64,000 bases of DNA from Zea mays (lineage: Eukaryota > Streptophyta > Magnoliopsida > Poales > Poaceae): the NCBI RefSeq assembly GCF_902167145.1, contig NC_050102.1:13640850-13704849 (forward strand), in the 5' to 3' direction. A program made the position numbers and the translations under genes. The notes under the pieces are model-generated. The model saw nothing but the letters and a program-made list of their open reading frames with translations, ran no database searches and had not been told where the DNA came from. Shown in pieces: positions 1 to 12,200 of this stretch (its first letter is position 1; each line of letters starts with the position of its first letter).

Positions 1-1248
1 AAAAATAATCACAACTACAAGTCGGGTTAGCGTTAGAAATATAATTGAGTCCGCGAGAGAGGGTGCAAAAACAAATCGCAAGCGAATAAGAAGTGAGACA
101 CGTGGATTTGTTTTACCGAGGTTCGGTTCTCGTAAACCTACTCCCCGTTGAGGTGGTCACAAAGACCGGGTCTCTTTCAACCCTTTCCCTCTCTCAAACG
201 GTCCCTTGGACCGAGTGAGCTTTTCTTCTCAATCACTTGGAACACAAAGTTCCACAAGGACCACCACAAGATTGGTGTATCTTGCCTCAATTACAAGTGA
301 GTTTGATCGCAATAAAGAATCAAAGAAAGAAGAAAGCAATCCAAGCGCAAGAGCTCGAAAGAACACAAGCAAATCTCTCTCACTAATCACTAGGGCGTTA
401 TGTGGAGTTTGGAGAGGATTTGATCACTTGGATGTGTCTAGAATTGAATGCTAGAGCTCTTGTAAGTGGTTGAAGTGTGAAAACTTGGATGACTTGAATG
501 TGGGGTGGTTGGGGTATTTATAGCCCCAACCACCAAACTAGCCGTTTGGTGGGGCTGTCTGTCGCATGGTGCATCGGACAGTCCGGTGCACACCGGACAT
601 GTCCGGTGCGCCAGCCACGTCACCAGGCCGTTGGGATTCGACCGTTGGAGCTTCTGACTTCTGGGCCCGCCTGGCTGTCCGGTGTACACCGGACAAGTAC
701 TGTAGATTGTCCGGTGCACCGTCTCGCGCGTGCCTGACTTCTGCGCGCTTCTGGCGCGCATTAAATGCGCCTGCAGGTGACCGTTGGCGCGAAGTAGTCG
801 TTGCTCTGCTCGTTCACCGGACAGTCCGGTGCACACCGGACAGTCCGGTGAATTATAGCGGAGCAATTTCCCGAGGCTGGCGAGTTCCAGAGCCGCTCTT
901 CCCTGGGGCACCGGACACTGTCCGGTGTACACCGGACAGTCCGGTGAATTATAGCGGAGCGCCTCTGGATTTTCCCGAAGGGGAGGAGTTCTGCGTGAAG
1001 TCCCCTGGTGCACCGGACACTGTCCGGTGGCACACCGGACAGTTCGGTGCGCCAGACCAGAGGTGCCTTCGGTTATCCCTTGCTCTCTTTGTTGAACCCC
1101 ACTTTTGGTCTTTTTATTGGCTAAGTGTGAACCTTTGGCACCTGTATAACTTATACACTAGAGAAAACTAGTTAGTCCAATTATTTGTGTTGGGCAATTC
1201 AACCACCAAAATCATTTAGGGAATAGGTGTAAGCCTAATTACCTTTCA
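1..1248 (-). repeat. C1 3' LTR (truncated by the window edge)
   Basis: Position 1 aligns with position 47 of the right LTR (20104). The LTR ends CTTTCA at 1248, followed by the polypurine tract. It holds a cluster of CCGGACAGTCCGG palindromes from about 575 to 1058. Compared with the right LTR it differs by scattered substitutions and by gain or loss of single palindrome units. Confidence 0.93.
505..535 (-). promoter_or_regulatory. TATA box inside a perfect 11-bp inverted repeat (C1 3' LTR)
   Basis: On the minus strand the core reads TATAAATA (516-523). It is bracketed by GGTGGTTGGGG (505-515) and its exact reverse complement CCCCAACCACC (525-535). The same arrangement appears in the other C1, C2 and C3 LTRs, which suggests it is kept for a purpose. 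Confidence 0.75.
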
Positions 1249-1262
1249 ATCTCCCCCTTTTT
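1249..1262 (-). promoter_or_regulatory. C1 polypurine tract
   Basis: The minus strand reads AAAAAGGGGGAGAT and directly abuts the TG of the 3' LTR. This is the usual site of plus-strand DNA priming in LTR elements. Confidence 0.85.
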
Positions 1263-2217
1263 GGTGATTGATGCCAACACAAACCAAAGCAAATATAGAA
1301 GTGCATAATTGAACTAGTTTGCATAATGTAAGTGTAAAGGTTGCTTGGAATTGAGCCAATATAAATACTTATGAGATATGCATGGATTGTTTCTTTAATT
1401 TTTGACATTTTGGACCACGCTTGCACCATATGTTTTTTTTTGCAAATTCTTTTGTAAATCCTTTTCAAAGTTCATTTTGCAAATAGTCAAAGGTAAATGA
1501 ATAAGATTTCGAAAAGCATTTTCAAGATTTGAAATTCTCCCCCTGTTTCAAATGCTTTTCCTTTGACTTAAACAAAACTCCCCCTTAATAAAATTCTCCT
1601 CTTAGGGCTAGTTTGGGAACCACATTTTCCCATGGGATTTCTATTTTCCCAAGGGAAAATGAACTAATTTCCCTTGGGAAAATTGAAATCCCTTGGGAAA
1701 ATGTGGTTCCCAAACTAGCCAGTGTTCAAGAGGGTTTTTTATATATCAATTTTGAAATGCTACTTTCTCCCCCTTTTGAACACAATAAGATACCAATTTT
1801 AAATAAGATACCAATTTTAAATTTATCAATTGAGAATCATACCAATTGAAAAACTCTTTTTAAAATTAGGTGGTGGTGCGGTCCTTTTGCTTTGGGCTAA
1901 TACTTTCTCCCCCTTTGGCATGAATCGCCAAAAACGGAGTCATTAGAGCCCTTAGAAATACTCTCTCCCGCTTTGGTCATAAATAAATGAGTGAAGATTA
2001 TACCAAAGAACGGAGTCCTTTTCTCTCCAAAGATGAAGAGTTGCTCGGAGTGATGGCAAAGGATGAGTCACGGAGTGGAAGCCTTTGTCTTCGCCGAAGA
2101 CTCCAATTCCCTTTCGATAGACCTATGACTTGGTTTGAAATAGACTTGAAAACACATTAGTCATAGCATATGAAAGAGACAAGATCAAAGGTATATGAAT
2201 GAGCTATGTGTGCAATT
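1263..2217 (-). other. C1 untranslated region between RNase H and 3' LTR, with multiple polypurine tracts
   Basis: There is no gene here. Extra copies of the CTCCCCCTTT-type motif (purine-rich on the minus strand) occur near 1537, 1578, 1766 and 1907. Sireviruses are known for multiplied polypurine tracts in this position. A foldback MITE sits at 1605-1720. Confidence 0.7.
1605..1720. mobile_element. Foldback MITE inserted in C1
   Basis: Near-perfect terminal inverted repeats: the left end starts GGGCTAGTTTGGGAACCAC and the right end is its reverse complement, ending GTTCCCAAACTAGCC. Arms are about 36 bp. The homologous stretch of C3 (near 48320) reads straight through CTCTTAGTGTTC with no insert. 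Tourist-like; the target duplication is not clean. Confidence 0.8.
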
Positions 2218-5200
2218 TTAACAAAAGAAGTTCCTAGAATCAAGAATATTTAGCTCATGCCTAAGTTTGTTAAAGGTTTGTTCATCAAGAGGCTTGGTAA
2301 AGATATCGGCTAATTGATCTTTAGTATTAATGTATGAAATCTCGATATCTCCCTTTTGTTGGTGATCCCTTAAAAAGTGATACCGAATGGCTATGTGTTT
2401 AGTGCGGCTATGCTCAACGGGATTATCCGCCATGCGGATTGCACTCTCATTATCACATAGAAGAGGAACTTTGGTTAGTTTGTAACGTAGTCCCTAAGGG
2501 TTTGCCTCATCCAAAGTAGTTGCGCGCAACAATGGCCTGCGGCAATATACTCGGCTTCGGCGGTAGAAAGAGCTACGGAATTTTGCTTCTTTGAAGCCCA
2601 AGACACCAAGGATCTTCCCAAGAACTGGCAAGTCCCCGATGTACTCTTTCTATTGATTTTACACCCTGCCCAATCGGCATCCGAGTAACCAATTAAATCA
2701 ATTGTGGATCCCCTAGGATACCAAAGCCCAAACTTAGGAGTATAAACCAAATATCTCAAGATTCGTTTTACGGCCGTAAGGTGAGCTTCCTTAGGGTTGG
2801 CTTGGAATCTTGCACACATGCATACGGAAAGCATTATATCCGGTCGAGATGCACATAAATATAGCAAAGATCCTATCATCAACCGGTATACCTTTTAATC
2901 GACGGATTTACCTCCTTCGTCGAGGTCGAGATGCCCATTGGTTCCCATGGGTGTCTTGATGGGTTTGGCATCCTTCATTCCAAACTTGCTTAGAATATCT
3001 TGAGTATACTTCATTTGGCTTAGGAAGGTGCCCTCTTGGAGTTGCTTCACTTGAAATCCTAAGAAATATTTCAACTCCCCCATCATAGACATCTCGAACT
3101 TTTGTGTCATGATCCTACTAAATTCTTCACATGTAGACTAGTTAGTAGAACCAAATATAATATCATCAACATAAATTTGGCATACAAACAAATCATTTTC
3201 AAGAGTTTTAGTGAAGAGTGTAGGATCGGCCTTTCCAACCTTGAAGCCATTAGTGATAAGAAAATCTCTAAGGAATTCATACCATGCTCTTGGGGCTTGC
3301 TTGAGCCCATAAAGCGCCTTAGAGAGTTTATAGACATGGTTAGGGTACTCACTATTTTCAAAGCCGGGAGGTTGCTCAACATAGACCTCTTCCTTAATTG
3401 GTCCATTGAGGAAGGCACTCTTCACGTCCATTTGGTAAAGCTTGAAGCCATGGTAAGTAGCATAGGCTAATAATATTCGAATTGACTCAAGCCTAGCTAC
3501 GGGTGCATAGGTTTCACCGAAATCCAAACCTTCGACTTGGGAGTATCCCTTGGCCACAAGTCGAGCTTTGTTCCTTGTCACCACACCATGCTCATCTTGC
3601 TTGTTGCGGAAGACCCATTTGGTTCCTACAACATTTTGATTAGGACGTGGAACTAAATGTCATACCTCATTCCTAGTGAAGTTGTTGAGCTCCTCTTGCA
3701 TCGCCACCACCCAATCCGAATCTTGAAGTGCTTCTTCTACCCTATGTGGCTTAACAGAGGAAACAAAAGAGTAATGCTCACAAAAATGTGCAACACGAGA
3801 TCTAGTAGTTACCCCCTTATGAATGTCGCCGAGGATGGTGTCGACGGGGTGATCTCGTTGGATTGCTTGGTGGACTCTTGGGTGTGGCGACCTTTGTTCT
3901 TCATCCTCCTTGTCTTGATCATTTGCATCTCCCCCTTGATCATTACTGTCATCTAGAGGTGGCTCATTTGCTTGATCTTCTACTTCATCAACTTGAGCTT
4001 CATCCTCATTTTGAGTTGGTGGAGATGCTTGAGTGGAGGAGGATGGTTGATCTTGTGCATTTGGAGGCTCTTCGGATTCCTTAGGACACACATCCCCAAT
4101 GGACATGTTCCTTAGCGCGATGCACAGAGCCTCTTCAATACCTATCTCATCAAGATCAACTTGCTCTACTTGAGAGCCGTTAGTCTCATCAAACACAACG
4201 TCACAAGAAACTTCAACTTGTCCAGAGGACTTGTTAAAGACTCTATATGCCCTTGTGTTTGAATCATATCCTAGTAAAAAGCCTTCTACTGTCTTAGGAG
4301 CAAATTTAGATTTTCTACCTCTTTTAACGAGAATAAAGCATTTGCTACCAAAGACTCTAAAATATGAAATATTGGGCTTTTTACCGGTTAGGAGTTCGTA
4401 TGATGTCTTCTTGAGGATTCAGTGTAGATATAACCGGTTGATGGCGTAGCAGGCGGTGTTGACCGCCTCGGCCCAAAACCGATCCGAAGTCTTATACTCA
4501 TCAAGCATGGTTCTTGCCATGTCCAATAGAGTTCGATTCTTCCTCTCCACTACACCATTTTGTTGTGGGGTGTAGGGAGAAGAGAACTCATGCTTGATGC
4601 CCTCCTCCTCAAGGAAGCCTTCGATTTTTGAGTTCTTGAACTCCGTCCCATTGTCGCTTCTAATTTTTTTGATCCTCAAGCCGAACTCATTTTGAGCCCG
4701 TCTCAAGAATCCCTTTAAGGTTTCTTGGGTGTGAGATTTTTCCTGCAAAAAGAACACCCAAGTGAAGCGAGAATAATCATCCACAATTACTAGACAGTAC
4801 TTACTCCCGCCGATGCTTATGTAAGCAATCGGGCCGAATAGGTCCATGTGTAGGAGCTCCAGTGGCCTGTCAGTCGTCATGATGTTCTTGTGTGGATGAT
4901 GGGCACCAACTTGCTTTCCTGCTTGGCATGCGCTACAAACCCTGTCTTTCTCAAAATGAACATTGGTTAATCCTAAAATGTGCTCTCCCTTTAGAAGCTT
5001 ATGAAGATTCTTCATCCCAACATGTGCTAGTCGGCGATGCCAGAGCCAGCCCATGTTAGTCTTAGCAATTAAGCAAGTGTCGAGTTCAGCTCTATCAAAA
5101 TTCACTAAGTATAGCTGACCCTCTAACACTCCCTTAAATGCTATTGAATCATCACTTCTTCTAAAGACAGTGATACCTATATCAGTGAATAAACAGTTGT

Positions 5201-5451
5201 AGCCCATTTTGCATAATTGAGATACAAAAAACAAATTGTAATCTAATGAATCTACAAGAAAAACATTGGATATAGAATGGTCAGGAGATATAGCAATTTT
5301 ACCCAAACCCTTGACCAAACCTTGGTTTCCATCCCCGAATGTGATAGCTCGTTGGGGATCTTGGTTTTTCTCGTAGGAGGAGAACATCTTTTTCTCCCCT
5401 GTCATTGGTTTGTGCACCCGCTGTCGATTACCCAGCTTGAGCCTACGGATG
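2218..5451 (-). pseudogene. C1 pol (protease, integrase, RT, RNase H), broken
   Basis: Copia-type polyprotein for reverse transcription and integration. Visible in order on the minus strand: protease motif VIDSG near 5430, GAG-pre-integrase, integrase core with the D-D-E pattern (about 4900-4450), RT with DVKSAFLNG and [11 protein letters not shown] (about 3600-3140), and RNase H with ALSTAEAEY and [13 protein letters not shown] (about 2600-2350). Breaks: a one-base loss after the protease (near 5405), TGA at 4419-4421 where relatives have CGA, TGA at 3660-3662 where relatives have TGG, TAG at 3138-3140, TAA at 2895-2897 and a frameshift near 2480. It cannot make a full protein. The reading frames of C3 made the breaks visible. 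Confidence 0.92.
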
Positions 5452-5471
5452 CATAAACCTACAAAACAAGT

Positions 5472-6428
5472 TTAGTTCTTCACTTTAGGTACCCAAATGG
5501 TTTTGGGTCCTTTGGCATTAGATACAAGAACTTTGGGTACCCAAACACAAGTTTTTGACCCCTTGTGCTTGCCCCCAACATATTTGGCAACTACTTTGCC
5601 GGATTTGTTAGTTAAGACATATGATGCATCAAAAGTTTTAAATGAAAAGCTATGTTCATTTGATGCACTAGGAGTTTTCTTCTTAGGCAACTTAGCACGG
5701 GTTGGTTGCCTAGAGCTAGATGTCTCACCCTTATACATGAAAGCATGGTTAGGGCCAGAGTGAGACTTCCTAGAATGAATTCTCCTAATTTTATCCTCGG
5801 GATAACCGGCAGGGTATAAAATGTAACCCTCGTTGTCCTGAGGCATGAGAGTCTTGCCCTTAACAAAGTTGGACAATTTCTTAGGAGGGGCACTAAGTTT
5901 GACATTTCCTCCCTGTTGGAAGCCAATGCCATCCTTGATGCCAGGGCGTCTCCCACTATAGAGCATACTTCTAGCAAATTTAAATTTTTCGTTTTCTAAG
6001 TTATGCTCCACAGTTTTAGCATCTAATTTTGCTATATGATCATTTTGTTGTTTAATTAAAGCCATGTGATCATGTATAGCATCAATGTTAATATCTCTAC
6101 ATCTAGTACAAATAGTAGTATGCTCAACGGTAGATGTAGAGGATTTGCAAGAATTAAGTTCAACAATCTTAGAACGCAATATATCATTTTTGTCTCTAAG
6201 ATCGGAAATAGTAGCATTGCAAACATCAATATCTTTAGCCTTAGCAACCAATTTTTCATTTTCATTTCTAAGGCTAGCAAGAGAAATGTTTAGTTCTTCA
6301 ATCCTAGCAAGCAAATCATCATTATCATTTCTAGGATTGGGAATTGAAACATTACAAGCATTTGAATCAACCTTAGCTAACAAATTAGCATTTTCATTTC
6401 TAAGGTTGTTAATAGTTTCATGGCAAGA
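5472..6428 (-). pseudogene. C1 gag, 3' portion
   Basis: C-terminal part of the Sirevirus Gag, ending about 20 bases before pol. The protein has long asparagine- and leucine-rich coiled-coil stretches (repeated LRNEN/LRDKN units) and a basic C-terminal part ending WVPKVKN, as in C3. The frame is cut at 6428/6433 by the T1 insertion and resumes at 18324 on the far side. Confidence 0.88.
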
Positions 6429-6433
6429 GCTTA
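6429..6433. other. Target-site duplication of T1 (left copy)
   Basis: GCTTA here and again at 18319-18323. The uninterrupted copy in C3 reads GTGCTTAGCTC, which confirms a 5-bp duplication. Confidence 0.95.
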
Positions 6434-9232
6434 TGTCACACCCGGTTTTAGAAGGCAAACCGAATGCGAACCATGTACGTGCCAGGATCAGTTATTCACG
6501 TACACAGCAGTTACATAACATGGACATCATCACACAGTGCTCAAAATAGTATTAATAAGGGAAATAGTCGATTACATCATACGTCTGAGACGTCCATATA
6601 GTTCTTACAATAAATCAAAGTGCGGAAAAGAAACGTAGATAACGCGGCCTTCACAGGCAGCCGACTGGGGGTTGCCGCTAACCCACACCTAGAACTCGTC
6701 GTAGTCTTGGAACTCCTGGAAGTCTCCTTCCACAGCTTCATCTTCGCCTGAGCAGTGGTTGCAATGCTGACAACCTGGGGGGGGTTTGGTGTGTAGAGCA
6801 AGGGTGAGTACACATCAACATACTCAGCAAGTATCCTGTTTGGCTGTAGTGGACTAGCTTTATGTGGGGATAAGTCAAGCAGTTGCTTTTAGTTGGTCAG
6901 ATTATTATTTACTAGTAGAAAGCCAAGTTTTAGCATTAACCCAAGTTATTAACCCGATGTACCCTTTCCAAACGGAAAGAATACCACTTACCAATACCAT
7001 AATCATAACCAGAACCATCAATCTCATAACCACCTGTACCACAATGTCTCTGATCAAGTACCACTAATCACTGGAGCTCCCTTGGCCGCTCATAACCGTG
7101 AGCACGGCTGATATATCAGTTTCATAACACTCTGCAGAGGTTGTGCACTTTACCCACAAGCCGTGATTCCCTCTTGCCTCGGGCCGATCAAACCCTTAAA
7201 CACTACCAAGGTGAATAGGCAGGGTTTCACTACGTAGCCTTTACAAAGATTCCCCGGGACTGTAGCCACCCGTTAGGTTTCCTAAATGCACCGCACTCCT
7301 CCCCAAGGGGCGAACCCAAACTTGGCAGAGCGAGCCGCATACACCGAGCCCCATTGACGGCACGACGGCTAAGTGAACTACATCCCGGATCCTCTAATTA
7401 TTCAGCTAAGGGCACCCCATTCCACCCTCATGGTTGCACTGTTTTCCCGGGCGGTCATCCATAGAACAGGTCCTTACGGAGAGGCACTCGAGAAACCGCT
7501 CGAGTCCCCTTGAAAACCACAAGTATGAGCATAAAGAAGAACGGGAAAACAGCGTATCATAGATAACCACATCATGTTCATTGATTAGAGTTGAGCAATA
7601 GCATAAAGCTAAACAGTAATAATCCAACCCAGATAGGTAAACAAGGACATGGATAACAAAAGCTAGTCAATCCTTAGGCATAAATGTGTAAGCGGGAGGT
7701 GAATTAAATAATGAATAGGACAGAGATAGGTCAAAGGACACTTGCCTCCACCAACCGACTGCTGCTCAGGGGCTTCTCCTGCGAATTCCTCGGGCTCTTC
7801 GACCGAATCGTTCTCTATGCGAGCGCAAACATACATACATCCATCCACATATTTAATACAAAAGAACAGTACACCATACAAGATAACAAATAAAGCGAAT
7901 ATGCATCAAGTATGACATTCGATATCGCATTTGTTATGGTTAGAAAGAAACAGGAAAGGGTCTCGCAGGGGGTTAAATCTTATGCACTAATGACACAATT
8001 GGTTTTTAACAAAATAATTCTGTTATATATATTTATATATACTAATGGAAACCTAATCACTTTTAGTTGATCAACATTGCACAGGGTAAACAATTAACTA
8101 CGTGAATCAATAGCATAACGGAATTTTAAATTAAACTTCCTATTTTCCCATAGCATGAACAGTGATTAGCCTACTTAAAATACAGTAATTATAATCACAG
8201 AAAGTAAATAAAATAAAATAAAAAATAAATAAAAAAAACAGAGGGGGGCGGTTGAACCGGCCCTAGGGGCGGTTGAACCGGCCCGGGGGCAGGCGGCCGA
8301 GCTGGGGCGGCCGAGCGCGGGGGGCGGCCGAGCTGGGGCCGGGGGCGGCTGAGCCGGGGCCGAGGCCGGCTGAACCGGCCCGGGACAGGGGGGCGCGGCC
8401 AGGGGGCCAGGCGGCCGGGGCGCGGGCTAGGGGCGGCTGGCGGCCGGGCGGGGCGCGGCTGGGGGCGGCCAGCGGCCGGGCCAGGGCGGCCAGGGGAGCG
8501 GCCGGGGCGGGCCAGCGGCGGCCGGGGCCGGCTGGGCGCGGCCGAGGGCCGGCCAGCGGCGGCCAGGGGCCACGGCGGGGCTGGGGCGGCTGCCGGCGCG
8601 GCCAGGGGGCGCGCGGGGGTGGGGAGAGAAGAGGGGAGGGAGGAGAGGGAGGAGGGGGAGGGGGCTCACCGGCGGGGATCGACGGCGAGGGGCGGCCGGC
8701 GGCAGGGGGCGGCGCGGCGGCCTAGGGTAGGGGGCAGGGGCGGCGGCGGCTTAGGGCAGGGGTAGGGGCGGCGCTAGGGAGAGAATGAGAGAAAATGAGA
8801 GGGAGAGGGAGAGGGTTTGGGGAAAAAGGGGAGGTGGGGGGGGCGGCTTGGGCCAATTGGGCCCAAGGGGGGGGCGCCAGGGGCGGCTGGGCCGGCCGGG
8901 GTCGGCCCACGGCGCGGGAGAGAGAAAAAGAGGAGAGAGAAAGAGAGAGAAAAAGAAAGAAAAGATCTTCTCCTTATTTTCGAAATCCGATCTTCCTACA
9001 TGAATGCATTCGCACTTTCAAAGCAATCAAAAGAAATGCAAGGTTCGGCATGGTGCATCAAACAACATAAAGTATTTAGGGTTTTTCTTACACGGGAAAT
9101 CCAAACCGAATCCCGCTAAACTTTGAAAAAGGTCAAGGTTTAGCGAGGGGAAAAAGAAAAAGAAAAGGTAACGCCCGAATTTTGGCGAGTAAAGAAAGAA
9201 AAAAATTCAACTGCAAAATTCGGGGCGTTACA
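6434..9232 (-). repeat. T1 3' LTR
   Basis: 2,799 bp, nearly identical to 15522-18318. It contains an extremely GC-rich, G-on-plus-strand section at about 8246-8920 made of GGGGCGGCC-like units. The short ORFs inside (for example 8273-8725) are compositional artefacts. No separate gene is seen in this LTR. Confidence 0.95.
8246..8920. repeat. Strongly G-skewed low-complexity tract in T1 LTR
   Basis: Irregular repeats of GGCGGCCGGGGC type on the plus strand, followed by GAGAGGGAGAGG purine runs. Many runs of three or more G suggest G-quadruplex potential on the plus strand and C-rich sense transcripts. The same tract is at 17333-18005 in the other LTR. Confidence 0.8.
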
Positions 9233-9238
9233 AACCTA

Positions 9239-9270
9239 TCCCCCTTAAAAGAATCTCGCCCTCGAGATTC
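9239..9270 (-). promoter_or_regulatory. T1 polypurine tract plus hairpin at the pol stop codon
   Basis: On the minus strand a purine run TCTTTTAAGGGGGAT lies a few bases before the 3' LTR. Beside it is a perfect 8-bp inverted repeat, GAATCTCG (9251-9258) and CGAGATTC (9263-9270), with a 4-base loop. It overlaps the pol stop codon (9269-9271). Confidence 0.7.
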
Positions 9271-12200
9271 AGGGCTGGCTAGCAAAGAGCTCTGGGTACT
9301 TAGCCACTAGATCATCTTCACGCTCCCAGGTTGCTTCTTCCTCAGAGTGGTGATTCCATCTGACTTTGCACATTCTGATGGTCTTCCTTCGGGTGACTCT
9401 ATCTGCAATCTCAAGGATCTGAGCTGGCTTCTCAATATAGGTCAAGTCCTCCTGGACTTCAAGACCTTCCACTGGCAACTGCTCTTCTGGCACACGCAAA
9501 CACTTCTTCAACTGAGACACATGAAAGACATCATGCACAGCAGACAAATTCTCTGGCAGGCTGAGCTGATAAGCCACTTCTCCACGCTTTGAGAGAATTT
9601 GATACGGACCAATGTAGCGGGGTGCTAGCTTGCCTTTGACTCCGAATCTTCTGACTCCTCTGATCGGTGACACTTTCAGATAGACAAAGTCTCCGACTTC
9701 AAAACTCAGCTCTCTTCTTCTTGTGTCTGCATAGCTTCGCTGCCTCGATTGCGCTATCTTCAGATTCTCTCGAACCATCTTGATGTTCTCTTCGGCTTCA
9801 AGCAAAATATCTGGCCCAAACACCTGCTTCTCTCCAGGCTGATCCCATTGCAACGGAGTTCTGCAACTCCTTCCATACAGCGCTTGAAACGGTGACATCT
9901 TCAAACTGGCCTGGTAACTGTTGTTATAGGAAAACTCTGCATAAGGCAATCGCTTGTCCCATCCGGACTGATCTTGCAACGCACAGGCTCTCAACATATC
10001 TTCAAGAATTTGATTGGTTCTTTCAGTCTGACCATCTGTCTGCGGGTGATAAGCTGAACTGAAATTCAGATGCGTGCCCAAGGCTTCATGCAACTGCTGC
10101 CAGAAATGAGAGGTGAACTGCGTTCCTCTGTCTGACACTATCTTCTTTGGCACACCATGAAGACAAACGATCCGAGACATATACAATTCTGCCAATACTG
10201 CACTGTTGTAGTTGGTCTTGACAGGTATGAAGTGGGCTGACTTGGTCAAACGGTCCACTACTACCCAAATGGAATCGTAGCCGGCTCGAGTGCGAGGCAA
10301 TCCGACTATGAAATCCATGCCAATTTCATCCCATTTCCACTGAGGGATCTGCAACGGTTGCAACAATCCAGCTGGTCTCTGGTGTTCTGCCTTAATTCTT
10401 CGACAACTATCGCACATAGCCACATGCTCTGCGATTTCTCTTTTCATTCCGTACCACCAGAATTTCTTCTTCAGATCCTGATACATCTTCTCACTGCCAG
10501 GGTGAATCGAATAAGCTGTCTCATGAGCTTCCTTGAGAATCAACTCCCGAATAGACTGGACATTGGGAACACACAAGCGGTCTTTGAACCATACCACACC
10601 TTCTGCATCTTCTCGAAAGTCTTTGCCTCTGCCATCTAGAATCAATCGCCGAATCTCACTGATCTTCTCATCATTTTTCTGCGCTTCTTTGATTTCGCGC
10701 TCCAAGGTAGGTTCCAATTCAACTGTGACTCCTCGCGAATTGTTCAGAAATCCGAGACTCAACCTGTCAAACTCCTTGGCCAACTCATAAGGCATCGGAC
10801 GAGCGACCATCAGATTGACTTGACTCTTTCTGCTCAAAGCATCTGCCACTACGTTCGCTTTTCCTGGATGGTAATGGATCTCCAACTCATAATCTTTGAT
10901 CAACTCTAACCATCTTCGTTGCCTCATGTTCAACTCCGACTGAGTGAATATGTACTTCAGACTCTTGTGGTCTGTGTAAACATCGCATTTCTGTCCATAC
11001 AGATAGTGCCTCCATGTCTTCAGTGCGTGAACCACTGCTGCCAACTCTAGATCATGGATTGGGTAGTTCTTCTCATGAACCTTCAGCTGTCGGGACGAGT
11101 AAGCCACAACTCTTCCCTCTTGCATCAACACGCATCCCAAACCTGTGTAACAAGCATCACAATACACAGAGAAGGGCTTGTGCACATCAGGCAAGACTAG
11201 GACAGGCGCTGTTGTCAACTTCTCTTTCAGCGCTTCAAAGGCCTCTTGGCATTTCTGGGTCCACTTGAACTCAACCTTGTTGCCTAGCAACGCTGTCATT
11301 GGTTTCGCAATCTTCGAAAACCCTTCAATGAATCGCCGATAATATCCGGCCATTCCAATGAAGCTCTTGATTCCTCTAGCATCTGTTGGCGCTTTCCAGT
11401 TTAGAATGTCTGCCACTTTCTTCGGATCCACAGCCAATCCTTCTTTGTTGATTATGTGACCCAAGAACAGGACTTCACTGATCCAGAACTCACACTTGCT
11501 CAACTTTGCATACAACTGGTGCTCTCGCAATCTCTGCAATACCATCCTCAAATGATCTGCATGCTCTTCTTCACTTTGAGAATAAACCAGAATGTCATCA
11601 ATGAATACCACCACGAACTTATCAAGATAATCCATGAATACACTGTTCATCAAGTTCATAAAGAACGCTGGTGCATTGGTCAAACCAAAAGACATCACTG
11701 TGAACTCATATAAACCATACTTGGTAATGAATGCCGTCTTCGGAATGTCCGAAGGTCGGATCCTGAGCTGATGATAACCTGACCTCAGATCGATCTTGGA
11801 GAACACACTGGCTCCTCTCAACTGGTCGAACAGATCTTCTATTCTGGGCAAAGGATACTTGTTCTTGATCGTGACTTCATTCAAAGCTCGATAATCGATA
11901 CACATCCTCTTGGTGCCATCTTTCTTCTCCACAAACAAGACAGGGGCGGCCCAAGGCGAGGTGCTTGGCCGGATGTAACCTTTCTCTGACAGCTCATCAA
12001 TCTGCTTCTTAAGCTCAACCAACTCTGGTCCAGATATTCTGTAAGCTCTCTTAGAGATAGGGGCGGTTCCAGGAAGAAGCTCTATAGCAAATTCAACTTT
12101 CCGCTCTGGTGGCATACCCGGTAAATCCTTTGGAAACACATCTGGGAATTCAGACACAACCTTGATACTCTCAATTGGGTCTGCTTCACTGCTATCAACA

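Noticed and set aside
575..1058. Spaced palindromic repeats that could suggest a CRISPR array
   Set aside because: Plant nuclear context, irregular spacing, spacers are also repeats, and there are no cas genes; these are Sirevirus LTR motifs.
438..1171. Many overlapping ORFs on both strands with repeated CTPDSPV or RTVRC peptides in the copia LTRs
   Set aside because: They are readings of the CCGGACAGTCCGGTG palindromes in several frames; the same occurs in every LTR of the family, with stops and no start context.
2218..5451. Possible envelope-like gene downstream of copia pol
   Set aside because: The regions between RNase H and 3' LTR in C1-C4 hold no long ORF.
8273..8725. GC-rich 150-residue ORF rich in Gly, Ala, Arg in the T1 LTR (also 17360-17812)
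   Set aside because: Low-complexity composition artefact, antisense to the element, with no domain pattern.
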